Shown here: in pieces, positions 1-5,139 of the stretch
Position numbering within the stretch: position 1 is the stretch's first letter
Layout: every line of letters begins with the position of its first letter
Origin: Lachnospiraceae bacterium UBA2868
GTDB lineage: Bacteria; Bacillota_A; Clostridia; Lachnospirales; Lachnospiraceae
DNA length: 5,139 nt
NCBI GenBank assembly: GCA_002350465.1
Contig: DEEW01000092.1
Coordinates: 1-5,139 of the forward strand
Direction: 5' to 3'
Program-made: the position numbers and the translations under genes
The notes under the pieces: generated by a model
The model's input: only the letters and a program-made list of their open reading frames with translations
What the model was told of the DNA's origin: nothing
Database searches by the model: none

Positions 1-395
1 GTTCTCATAAGAGCGATATCCTCGTTACACTGATGGGACGCACCGTCTTCTCCTACGGAAACTCCTGCATGTGTTGCTCCGATCTTAACGTTAAGATGCG
101 GATATCCGATAGAATTTCGAACCTGTTCAAAAGCTCTTCCTGCCGAAAACATTGCAAAGGAGCTTGCAAACGGAACCTTTCCGGTTGCTGCAAGTCCTGC
201 GGCAATACAGGTCATATTCGCCTCTGCGATACCACAGTTTATATGCTTGTCCGGATGTGCCTTTGCAAATACTCCCGTCATCGTAGCTGCAGCAAGGTCA
301 GCCGTTAATACAACAAGGTCATCTTTTTCATTACCGAGCTCTACAAGAGCGTTACCGTAGCTGGCTCTGGTTGCGATCTTTTCTACTTCTGACAT
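1..395 (-). CDS. tkt: Transketolase, C-terminal subunit (split enzyme), partial: 3' end cut by window edge
   Basis: This is the pyrimidine-binding half of a two-subunit transketolase, a cytoplasmic thiamine-diphosphate enzyme that moves two-carbon ketol units between sugar phosphates. The ATG is at 395-393, preceded by AGGTGA six bases upstream, and 131 codons are open to the window edge. A complete subunit of this kind is usually a little over 300 residues, so more than half is missing. Visible motifs are ATRASYG (Arg10, matching the phosphate-binding Arg358 of E. coli TktA), TADL (Asp33), GIAEANM with the catalytic Glu58 that activates the cofactor, and [15 protein letters not shown] (His109, Asp117 and His121, matching E. 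coli His461, Asp469 and His473). Residue Ala37 sits where Ser385 of E. coli is expected. The start overlaps the end of the N-terminal subunit gene by 13 bp, so the two are very likely translated together. A specialised split transketolase, such as the apulose-phosphate enzyme, cannot be excluded from sequence alone. Confidence 0.95.
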   Translation of the reverse strand, partial: MSEVEKIATRASYGNALVELGNEKDDLVVLTADLAAATMTGVFAKAHPDKHINCGIAEANMTCIAAGLAATGKVPFASSFAMFSAGRAFEQVRNSIGYPHLNVKIGATHAGVSVGEDGASHQCNEDIALMR

Positions 396-1219
396 AATGC
401 TTCACCTACTTTCTTAAGATCTTCCATGGCAATTTCATACTGCTCATCGTTGGGAGCCTTTCCGTGCCATCCTGCCTGATTTTCCATGAATGAAACCCCT
501 TTACCTTTTATGGATTTCATGATGATTGCGGTCGGCATTCCCTTTGTATCTCTTGCTTCCTTAAATGCCGCTCTGATCTGGTCAAAATCATGTGCATCAA
601 TGTTTATTACATGGAAATTAAAAGCTTCGAATTTCTTGTCGATAGGATAAGGATTACATACATCCTCTATCTTTCCGTCAATCTGAAGACCGTTATTATC
701 CACTACTACCACAAGATTATCGAGATGTTTATGTCCGGCAAACATTGCAGCTTCCCAAACCTGACCTTCCGCAAGTTCTCCGTCACCAAGAAGCGTATAT
801 ACACGATATGAATCATTTGAAAGCTTAGCGGATAACGCCATTCCTACAGCTACTGATATTCCCTGCCCCAGTGATCCGCTGGACATATCAACTCCGGGAG
901 TATGCTGCATACAGGGATGTCCCTGAAGATGTGAACCAAGCTTTCTTAACGTTGTAAGCTCTTCAACAGGAAAATAACCTCTCTGTGCAAGGGCTGAATA
1001 TAAAGCCGGTGCGCAGTGTCCTTTTGAAAGAACAAATCTATCCCTGTCAGCCTTCTGCGGATCCTTGGGATCAATGTTCATTTCTTCAAAATACAGATAG
1101 GTCATTAAATCCGCGCAGGATAATGATCCGCCGGGATGTCCGGCCTTGGCTGAATGAACCGCTGTAACAATACCTTTACGGACTTCATTAGCTGTTTTTG
1201 CCAAATCCAAATTGTTCAT
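383..1219 (-). CDS. tkt: Transketolase, N-terminal subunit (split enzyme)
   Basis: This 278-residue protein is the diphosphate-binding (PP) domain of transketolase encoded as a separate subunit; it must pair with the product of the next gene to be active. It is a complete example of the family, starting [18 protein letters not shown]. Visible motifs are GHPGG (residues 27-31, His28), SKGH (65-68), GHP with His101, GSLGQG (115-120), the thiamine-diphosphate and divalent-metal motif GDGELAEG beginning at 145 and closing with Asn175-Asn176, KGKGV (238-242), and WHGKAP with His252 (matching His261 of E. coli TktA by motif). The ATG at 1219 has AGAAAGGA at 1234-1227, seven bases upstream. The stop TAG lies 13 bp inside the C-terminal subunit gene. 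The enzyme acts in the non-oxidative pentose phosphate pathway in the cytoplasm. No catalytic residue appears to be missing in this half. Confidence 0.97.
   Translation of the reverse strand: MNNLDLAKTANEVRKGIVTAVHSAKAGHPGGSLSCADLMTYLYFEEMNIDPKDPQKADRDRFVLSKGHCAPALYSALAQRGYFPVEELTTLRKLGSHLQGHPCMQHTPGVDMSSGSLGQGISVAVGMALSAKLSNDSYRVYTLLGDGELAEGQVWEAAMFAGHKHLDNLVVVVDNNGLQIDGKIEDVCNPYPIDKKFEAFNFHVINIDAHDFDQIRAAFKEARDTKGMPTAIIMKSIKGKGVSFMENQAGWHGKAPNDEQYEIAMEDLKKVGEALCQK
402..407 (-). promoter_or_regulatory. Ribosome binding site of transketolase C-terminal subunit, inside the upstream gene
   Basis: On the minus strand the sequence reads AGGTGA, six bases before the ATG at 395. It lies within the last codons of the N-terminal subunit gene. 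It supports this start, and translational coupling of the two subunits, over any alternative start. Confidence 0.75.
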
Positions 1220-1245
1220 AGCTTATTCCTTTCTGTTTTTATAAA

Positions 1246-1288
1246 AATATACTTCCTATATCTTATCATTAAACAAAAGATAAATCTA
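1246..1288 (-). promoter_or_regulatory. Possible promoter for the transketolase pair
   Basis: This lies in the AT-rich gap upstream of the transketolase genes. Two alternative sigma-A-like readings exist on the minus strand: TTGTTT (1276-1271), a 19-bp spacer and TATATT (1251-1246); or TAGATT (1288-1283), a 17-bp spacer and TAAGAT (1265-1260) carrying an upstream TG extended -10 element. Neither is a strong match, and AT-rich DNA produces such hits by chance. The support is mostly positional, since this is the widest intergenic gap in the window. Confidence 0.3.
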
Positions 1289-1296
1289 TTTTGTTT
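1271..1296 (-). terminator. Weak AT-rich inverted repeat at the end of the envelope-protein gene
   Basis: AAACAAAA at 1271-1278 is exactly inverted as TTTTGTTT at 1289-1296. The loop contains the TAG stop of the envelope-protein gene (1288-1286). The RNA could fold, but the stem is almost entirely A-U with one G-C pair, and no clean run of U follows it. It is at best a weak or leaky terminator and may be chance in an AT-rich gap. It also overlaps the possible transketolase promoter. Confidence 0.25.
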
Positions 1297-3103
1297 TCCA
1301 CAGATCATCATCCTCTACGGAATAATAATACGAATTCACGGGAAGCAGGGTTTTGTTGCGAATTTCAAATGTTTCCCATATAACCCCCGCATTTGCAACA
1401 GGCACATGATATTTTCCGATCAGACCCTCACTTGTATACACATCTACACATGCTCCGCTCCCTGTCATATTATATGACATTAGATCTCCGGAAGTGATAC
1501 TTCCGAAATCCGTAACAAAGAATCTGTAGTCATCCTCTCCCGCATTATCAATCGTTACACATTCCGCAGTCGTAAGTCCGAGACTGTCCACCGACGATTT
1601 CAGTATACGGGCCCTATTTGAGGATATTGCCATCGAATTAAGGTCGAGAGGAGCTGATTCCCATGACACTGCAATCCGGAATGTATCACTATCAACATCC
1701 GGCATTGCAAACCCGACTGCATACTGATGATCGAGCCGGACTATAACCGATAGGAACAGTGTCTCATAGCCTCCTTTTGTTATCTCAGCCGTATAACTTC
1801 CGGATGTGAGTGCTACAGTCGCTGTACCGTTATCATCCAGTGCCCCTGTCTGCATTACTTCGCCTGTCCGGTTATTGATTCCTCTCCTTATCATTATCCC
1901 TGCACCTGAAAGCGGTTTGTTGGGATCGGTCGCATCCCTGACAACAAACTGTGTAGGGTAAGTTGTCGTATTGTTTGTATATCCCATGATGATCGGTTCC
2001 ACAGAATATTTTCCCGATCCGAACTTCGCTGTAATGCCGAATACTCCGACTTCATTTAATGTATCCTTGCTTGCAACAGCACAAAACGTCTCGTCATCCG
2101 TACAATCAATGGATACTTTATAAAATCCGTCACCATCTGTCCTTGTATCGGCAACCACTCTTTCATCATTCTCGGATCTAATCTCAATCTTCGCATCTTC
2201 CATAGGCATGGAAAACTCATCCATGACATATCCATATAATAATTCCGTCTCTTTAATGGAAGGGGCAACGCTATACACTATATAAGCCCGATTGATCATA
2301 TCCTCTTCAAGATAGTCATACTGGTCAACGGTTCCCTTGCTGTAATTATCAATATCAGCAAGCGCATACTCTGTCGCGCTTCCGTCCTTACAGTATATAT
2401 AGCGGACCAGACAGTCATTTCTGAAATAAAACCTTGACTCTATATCGGAAGAAGAAAGATTGATGGGCTTGTCCACATACGTCTTGTACTCGGATATATA
2501 GTTTATGTTTCCGTTATCATAATAATAATCCAGAATGTTCTGAATCTCACCGCAGTTTTCCACTTCCGTGATCTTTTCGACAAAACCGTTTTGAGGATTG
2601 GTATATACTTTATATTCCGTAGTCTTGTTATCCTTAAGATTTGCCGTAACCCGCTTATAATCAAAGGTATTTACCGGTGCGGATGCACTGTCATTAACAT
2701 TTTCGATCCTTGAAAATACAGTATCCTTCCACTTCAGATTCTTGTTTCTTTTTCCGGGCTTAAAACGGTTTATTGAATAATCAACCACTCCCGTTTCGGA
2801 ATCCGTAAGCTCTTCCGGCGACATCTCATGATCCGTTATCTCATCCTCTTCGATTTCAGGTTCCGGTGTCGGCGTTGCCGTAACTTTGGCTTCCTCTGCG
2901 ACTTCTTCTGTCTGCTCAGCATTTATTTCGGCCAATTTTTTATCATGGTTTCTGAATATTGCCTTTACGCCGATATATGAACCAACCATAACCGCAATAA
3001 GGGCAGCCGAATAAACAAGAACTCCGATTATCGTAACCGTAAACCTGTCCTTGTTTTTCTTGTCTTTTCTGTATTGCTTCTCTTTGTCGCTGTTAATAAA
3101 CAT
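1286..3103 (-). CDS. Membrane-anchored extracytoplasmic protein with carboxypeptidase-regulatory-like domains, function unknown
   Basis: I do not recognise a named family for this 605-residue protein. Its layout is clear. It has a short basic cytoplasmic tail (residues 1-20, rich in Lys and Arg), one membrane helix (about 21-46) with no obvious signal-peptidase or lipobox site, and an acidic linker with TPTPEPE at 77-83. A tyrosine-rich region (about 150-280) contains YYYDNGNINYI. Two beta-sandwich modules of the CarboxypepD_reg type follow (about 287-345, with the TDGDGFYKVSI turn, and about 385-457, with DDNGTATVALTSGSYTAEI). A C-terminal domain (about 474-592) starts with RIAVSWESAPLDLNS and ends with WETFEIRNKTLLPVN. 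The likely topology is N-terminus in, with the bulk outside the cell. No enzymatic motif is visible, so a structural, binding or cell-surface role is inferred. ATG at 3103 is chosen over TTG at 3118 because AAAAGAG precedes it and nothing precedes the TTG. The gene starts 23 bp after galM. Confidence 0.85.
   Translation of the reverse strand: MFINSDKEKQYRKDKKNKDRFTVTIIGVLVYSAALIAVMVGSYIGVKAIFRNHDKKLAEINAEQTEEVAEEAKVTATPTPEPEIEEDEITDHEMSPEELTDSETGVVDYSINRFKPGKRNKNLKWKDTVFSRIENVNDSASAPVNTFDYKRVTANLKDNKTTEYKVYTNPQNGFVEKITEVENCGEIQNILDYYYDNGNINYISEYKTYVDKPINLSSSDIESRFYFRNDCLVRYIYCKDGSATEYALADIDNYSKGTVDQYDYLEEDMINRAYIVYSVAPSIKETELLYGYVMDEFSMPMEDAKIEIRSENDERVVADTRTDGDGFYKVSIDCTDDETFCAVASKDTLNEVGVFGITAKFGSGKYSVEPIIMGYTNNTTTYPTQFVVRDATDPNKPLSGAGIMIRRGINNRTGEVMQTGALDDNGTATVALTSGSYTAEITKGGYETLFLSVIVRLDHQYAVGFAMPDVDSDTFRIAVSWESAPLDLNSMAISSNRARILKSSVDSLGLTTAECVTIDNAGEDDYRFFVTDFGSITSGDLMSYNMTGSGACVDVYTSEGLIGKYHVPVANAGVIWETFEIRNKTLLPVNSYYYSVEDDDLWKTK
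1328..1684 (-). other. C-terminal domain of the envelope protein, degenerate form of a clostridial surface domain
   Basis: Residues 474-592 match, in order, a pattern I recall from many clostridial surface proteins: a strand with W, then P-x-DLDSHL, an acidic metal-site-like stretch ending in P-E-T-I-T-I, then Y-x-Y-x-V-x-D-Y, then S-x-A-x-V-x-V-Y, then VP and W-x-V-F-x-I, then P-x-N. Here the fold-defining strands are kept: TAECVTI, YRFFVTDF, SGACVDVY, YHVPVANAG, WETFEI and LPVN. The polar motif reads DLNSMA and the acidic stretch is largely lost. The family assignment is from memory and no profile was run. Confidence 0.5.
2966..3043 (-). other. Single transmembrane helix of the envelope protein
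   Basis: Residues 21-46 are an uninterrupted hydrophobic stretch (FTVTIIGVLVYSAALIAVMV and onward). The N-terminal flank is strongly basic and residues 47-60 are mixed charge, followed by an acidic linker. By the positive-inside rule the N-terminus is cytoplasmic and the rest is outside. No Cys lipobox is present, so it is a type II-like anchor, not a lipoprotein. Confidence 0.85.
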
Positions 3104-3108
3104 CTGAA

Positions 3109-3115
3109 CTCTTTT
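3109..3115 (-). promoter_or_regulatory. Weak ribosome binding site deciding the envelope-protein start
   Basis: The minus strand reads AAAAGAG, five bases before the ATG at 3103. The alternative TTG start at 3118 has only CAGTTTGA upstream and is immediately preceded by an in-frame TGA. The site is weak, so expression may rely on coupling to galM translation, which ends at 3127. Confidence 0.45.
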
Positions 3116-3126
3116 CAATCAAACTG

Positions 3127-4161
3127 TCAGCTGAATTTGTAAACTGTTGTAGTTTTATACTTCTGTCCCTTGTCAAAGATGGGCTGTTCAAATGCGGGAT
3201 CATTCGCACTGTTGGGGAAATACTGTGTTTCAAGGCAGAATCCTTCACGCGCATTATATGTAACATCACCCTTTCCTCCCTGAGGAGCTATACAGTTTCC
3301 GGCATAGAACTGAACTCCGGGAAGATCGGAGAATACTTCCATTTTTCTTCCGTCACACTCTGCAGTTGCAATAAGCCTTGAACTCTTATCATATCCGTCA
3401 ACTACATAATTGTGATCGTATCCCTTTACAAGCTTCAGCTGTTCAAAATCAGCTCCGATATCCTGTCCGATCGTTTTTGCCGTAGTAAAGTCCATAACCG
3501 TTCCTTTGACGGATTCGATTTTTCCGGTAGGGATCGCTCCCTCAACAACAGGGGTATAATTTGACGCATTGATCATTAACACTGTGTTCTCTATTGATCC
3601 CGAATCATGTCCAGAAAGATTGAAATATGTATGGTTCGTCATGTTGATAAGTGTTTTCTTGTCGCTTACGCCGTCATAATCGATCTCGATGGCGTTATCA
3701 TCCGTAAGAGTATATGTAACACAAATATCAAAGTTTCCGGGGAACCCGTTTTCCATATCCGGTGAATGATATGAGAATTTAACAAAGTTCTCCCCTTCTT
3801 CCGCATTCCACAAGACTTTATGCATTCCCTTGTAGAAATCCGAATGAAGATTGTTTTCGTTGTCATTAACAGCCAGTTTGTATTCCGTGCCGTCTATGGT
3901 AAACTTCGCATTTGCAGTACGGTTTGCGCACCTTCCCACTGTAGCACCGAAGAAACTTCCGTTTACAAGATATTCTTCTCCTGAATCGAACCCGAGTATG
4001 ATATCTTTGTATTCTCCTTTGTTATTCGGAACAACAAGTTTTACGAGGCATGCGCCGATATTCGTAACAGCCGCCTCCATCCCGTTTTTATTCCTGATCG
4101 TATAAAGCTTGATATCTTTGCCTAACTGTGTTTTTCCGAATTGTGATACAGTAACTCCCAT
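3127..4161 (-). CDS. galM: Aldose 1-epimerase (mutarotase)
   Basis: GalM interconverts the alpha and beta anomers of galactose, glucose and related hexoses, supplying alpha-galactose to the Leloir pathway; it is cytoplasmic. The 344-residue length is normal for the family and there is no signal peptide. Residues expected for catalysis and sugar binding are all present: Arg77 in the GRCANR motif, His106 after NNL, His177 in NHTYFNL (general acid), Asp249 in YDHNY, and Glu311 in CLETQ (general base). These correspond to Arg71, His96, His170, Asp243 and Glu304 of the Lactococcus enzyme by motif. Other family landmarks are the QFYAGN and LPGVQ stretches near 280-289 and the start FGKTQLGKDI. The usual HGG after NNL is HSD here. 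The ATG at 4161 has an excellent AAAGGAGAG site (AGGAG core at 4174-4170, 8 bp spacing). The gene lies 36 bp after recR and 23 bp before the envelope-protein gene. No galK or galT is visible, so the sugar it serves is unknown. Confidence 0.96.
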   Translation of the reverse strand: MGVTVSQFGKTQLGKDIKLYTIRNKNGMEAAVTNIGACLVKLVVPNNKGEYKDIILGFDSGEEYLVNGSFFGATVGRCANRTANAKFTIDGTEYKLAVNDNENNLHSDFYKGMHKVLWNAEEGENFVKFSYHSPDMENGFPGNFDICVTYTLTDDNAIEIDYDGVSDKKTLINMTNHTYFNLSGHDSGSIENTVLMINASNYTPVVEGAIPTGKIESVKGTVMDFTTAKTIGQDIGADFEQLKLVKGYDHNYVVDGYDKSSRLIATAECDGRKMEVFSDLPGVQFYAGNCIAPQGGKGDVTYNAREGFCLETQYFPNSANDPAFEQPIFDKGQKYKTTTVYKFS

Positions 4162-4197
4162 GATTTTCTCTCCTTTTATTTAATCTGATACAAACAT

Positions 4198-4794
4198 CTA
4201 CAGCTCTACTCTTGCATCCAGTGCGCGGGACAATGTGACCTCATCAATGTATTCCAGTTCTCCTCCCACCGGTACACCGCTGGCTATCCTCGTAACTTTA
4301 ATACCCGTGGGCTTTATTAGTTTACTGATATACATCGCGGTCGTTTCGCCTTCAATACTCGAATTAGTTGCGATAATGACCTCGTCAACATCTTTTTGCA
4401 GACGTTTTAAAAGTTCCGCGAGTCTGATGTCCGAAGGACCGATTCCCATGCTCGGATTAATGGCTCCATGAAGCACATGATACACTCCTTCGTATTTATG
4501 AGTCTTCTCATATGCGGTCATATCGCGGGTGTTTTCAACCACCATGATCTGCTTATGGTTTCTGGCTGCATCCGCGCATACCGGGCAAATTTCCCGATCG
4601 GTCAGTGTGAAACATTCATTGCAGTATCTGATATTCTCTCTTGCCTGAGTCATTGCATTTGCAAGCTTTTCAACCTGTTCCTTGGGCATATTGATTATAT
4701 GAAAAGCAAGTCTTTGCGCTGATTTATTTCCGATTCCCGGCAACACGGCAAGTTCAGCTATAAGCCTGTTTATATAGCCGCTGTACAGATCCAT
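4198..4794 (-). CDS. recR: Recombination mediator protein RecR
   Basis: RecR works with RecO, and in some pathways RecF, to load RecA onto single-stranded DNA coated by SSB during gap repair and replication restart. The 198-residue length is standard. Domains in order are a helix-hairpin-helix (about 11-30, LPGIGNKSAQRLAFHI), a zinc finger with C-x2-C-x8-C-x2-C spacing (Cys58, Cys61, Cys70, Cys73), a Toprim domain starting at IMVVE (Glu87) and including YHVLHGAINP and ATNSSIEGETTAMYI, and the C-terminal signature SGVPVGGELEYIDEVTLSRAL. All key elements are intact. The start at 4794 fits the family N-terminus. Its best Shine-Dalgarno, GGGAG at 4810-4806, sits 11 bases upstream, which is rather long, and AAAAGGGG lies directly against the ATG. 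It follows ybaB by 30 bp, the usual bacterial arrangement. Confidence 0.98.
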   Translation of the reverse strand: MDLYSGYINRLIAELAVLPGIGNKSAQRLAFHIINMPKEQVEKLANAMTQARENIRYCNECFTLTDREICPVCADAARNHKQIMVVENTRDMTAYEKTHKYEGVYHVLHGAINPSMGIGPSDIRLAELLKRLQKDVDEVIIATNSSIEGETTAMYISKLIKPTGIKVTRIASGVPVGGELEYIDEVTLSRALDARVEL

Positions 4795-4824
4795 CCCCTT
4801 TTATACTCCCTTTCGCAACATTAT

Positions 4825-5139
4825 TTATAAAGGCAGCGCTCCTCCAAGTCCACCCGTAAGTTTTCCCATATTCTGGGAGCTTTCCTCTTCGACCATTCTA
4901 AGCGCTTCATTAACCGCTGCCATTACAAGGTCTTCAAGTGTTTCGATATCATCCGGATCAACCGCTTCCTCCGAAAGCTTGAGCTTCGTGATCTCCCTTT
5001 TTCCGGTAATGGTAACCTCTACGGCTCCCCCTCCTGCCTTCGCAGTAAACTCTTTTTCCTCAAGTTCCTTCTGGCTCTCTTCCATCTGGCGCTGCATCTT
5101 CTGCGCCTGTTTCATCAGGTTGTTCATGTTGCCGGGCAT
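4825..5139 (-). CDS. ybaB: YbaB/EbfC family nucleoid-associated DNA-binding protein, probably 5'-partial
   Basis: YbaB/EbfC proteins are small dimeric DNA-binding proteins that coat the nucleoid and are commonly encoded between dnaX and recR. The visible 104 residues show the family layout: an N-terminal helix (about 5-30, NLMKQAQKMQRQMEE and onward), the AGGGAVEVTITGKREI beta-hairpin (35-50), the conserved VDPDDIETLEDLV segment (60-72), a NEAL helix near 77-80, and a Gly-rich tail ending GGLGGALPL. The first ATG visible coincides with the last base of the window and there is no upstream stop, so the true start may lie outside. Relatives often carry a further Gly-rich N-terminal extension before a PGNMNNLM-like segment. 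It lies 30 bp before recR, and dnaX would be expected beyond the right edge. Confidence 0.93.
   Translation of the reverse strand: MPGNMNNLMKQAQKMQRQMEESQKELEEKEFTAKAGGGAVEVTITGKREITKLKLSEEAVDPDDIETLEDLVMAAVNEALRMVEEESSQNMGKLTGGLGGALPL

Noticed and set aside
33..308. Plus-strand Cys-rich open frame of 91 codons
   Set aside because: It is antisense to the well-supported transketolase C-terminal subunit. The Cys richness is a by-product of the opposite-strand codons, and there is no convincing family resemblance.
1154..1477. Plus-strand open frame of 107 codons crossing the intergenic gap
   Set aside because: It lies antisense to the starts and ends of two real genes. Its hydrophobic, Ile/Phe-rich product comes from reading AT-rich DNA and has no protein-family features.
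2056..2268. Minus-strand 70-codon frame inside the envelope gene
   Set aside because: It is an out-of-frame shadow of the CarboxypepD_reg-like module, which is clearly the real reading frame.
3104..3118. TTG start adding five residues to the envelope protein
   Set aside because: It has no Shine-Dalgarno upstream and directly follows an in-frame TGA. The ATG at 3103 has a weak but plausible site.
3851..4722. Several plus-strand frames opposite galM and recR
   Set aside because: All are antisense shadows of two strongly recognised housekeeping genes.
1..5139. CRISPR array, tRNA, transposon ends, phage or defence genes
   Set aside because: No regularly spaced repeats, cloverleaf-like sequence, transposase or defence motifs were seen on either strand. 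Nearly all bases are covered by six recognised or well-formed genes.

Overview
The window reads as an ordinary chromosomal segment of a low-to-mid GC Firmicute. Family resemblance points to Clostridia, most likely Lachnospiraceae. The signs are a transketolase split into two adjacent subunit genes, a YbaB-RecR pair, purine-rich Shine-Dalgarno sites, and an envelope protein with a Thr-Pro-Glu linker and carboxypeptidase-regulatory-like domains. The lineage is inferred from remembered family patterns, not from a search.

All six supported genes lie on the minus strand, so transcription runs from high to low coordinates. In transcription order they are: ybaB (nucleoid-associated protein, entering from the right edge), recR (recombination mediator), galM (aldose 1-epimerase), a 605-residue membrane-anchored extracytoplasmic protein of unknown function, the transketolase N-terminal subunit, and the transketolase C-terminal subunit (cut by the left edge after 131 residues). 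The first four are separated by only 23 to 36 bp and could form one transcript. The envelope gene and the transketolase pair are separated by 66 bp of AT-rich DNA. That gap holds a weak inverted repeat and promoter-like sequence, and is the only plausible transcription boundary in the window.

Functionally, ybaB and recR are the usual DNA-maintenance pair, often found downstream of dnaX, which would lie beyond the right edge. GalM supplies the correct sugar anomer for hexose catabolism, and the two transketolase subunits together make one thiamine-diphosphate enzyme of the non-oxidative pentose phosphate pathway. The envelope protein is the least explained gene: one N-terminal membrane helix, a Pro/Glu-rich linker, a tyrosine-rich beta region, two CarboxypepD_reg-like folds, and a C-terminal domain that looks like a degenerate member of a domain often seen in clostridial surface proteins.

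I see no RNA genes, mobile elements, CRISPR arrays or phage genes, and no strong case for a new defence or mobile system. The best leads are the envelope protein with its degenerate C-terminal motif, and a Ser-to-Ala change at a substrate-phosphate-binding position in the transketolase C-terminal subunit. There is no gene-free stretch longer than 66 bp.
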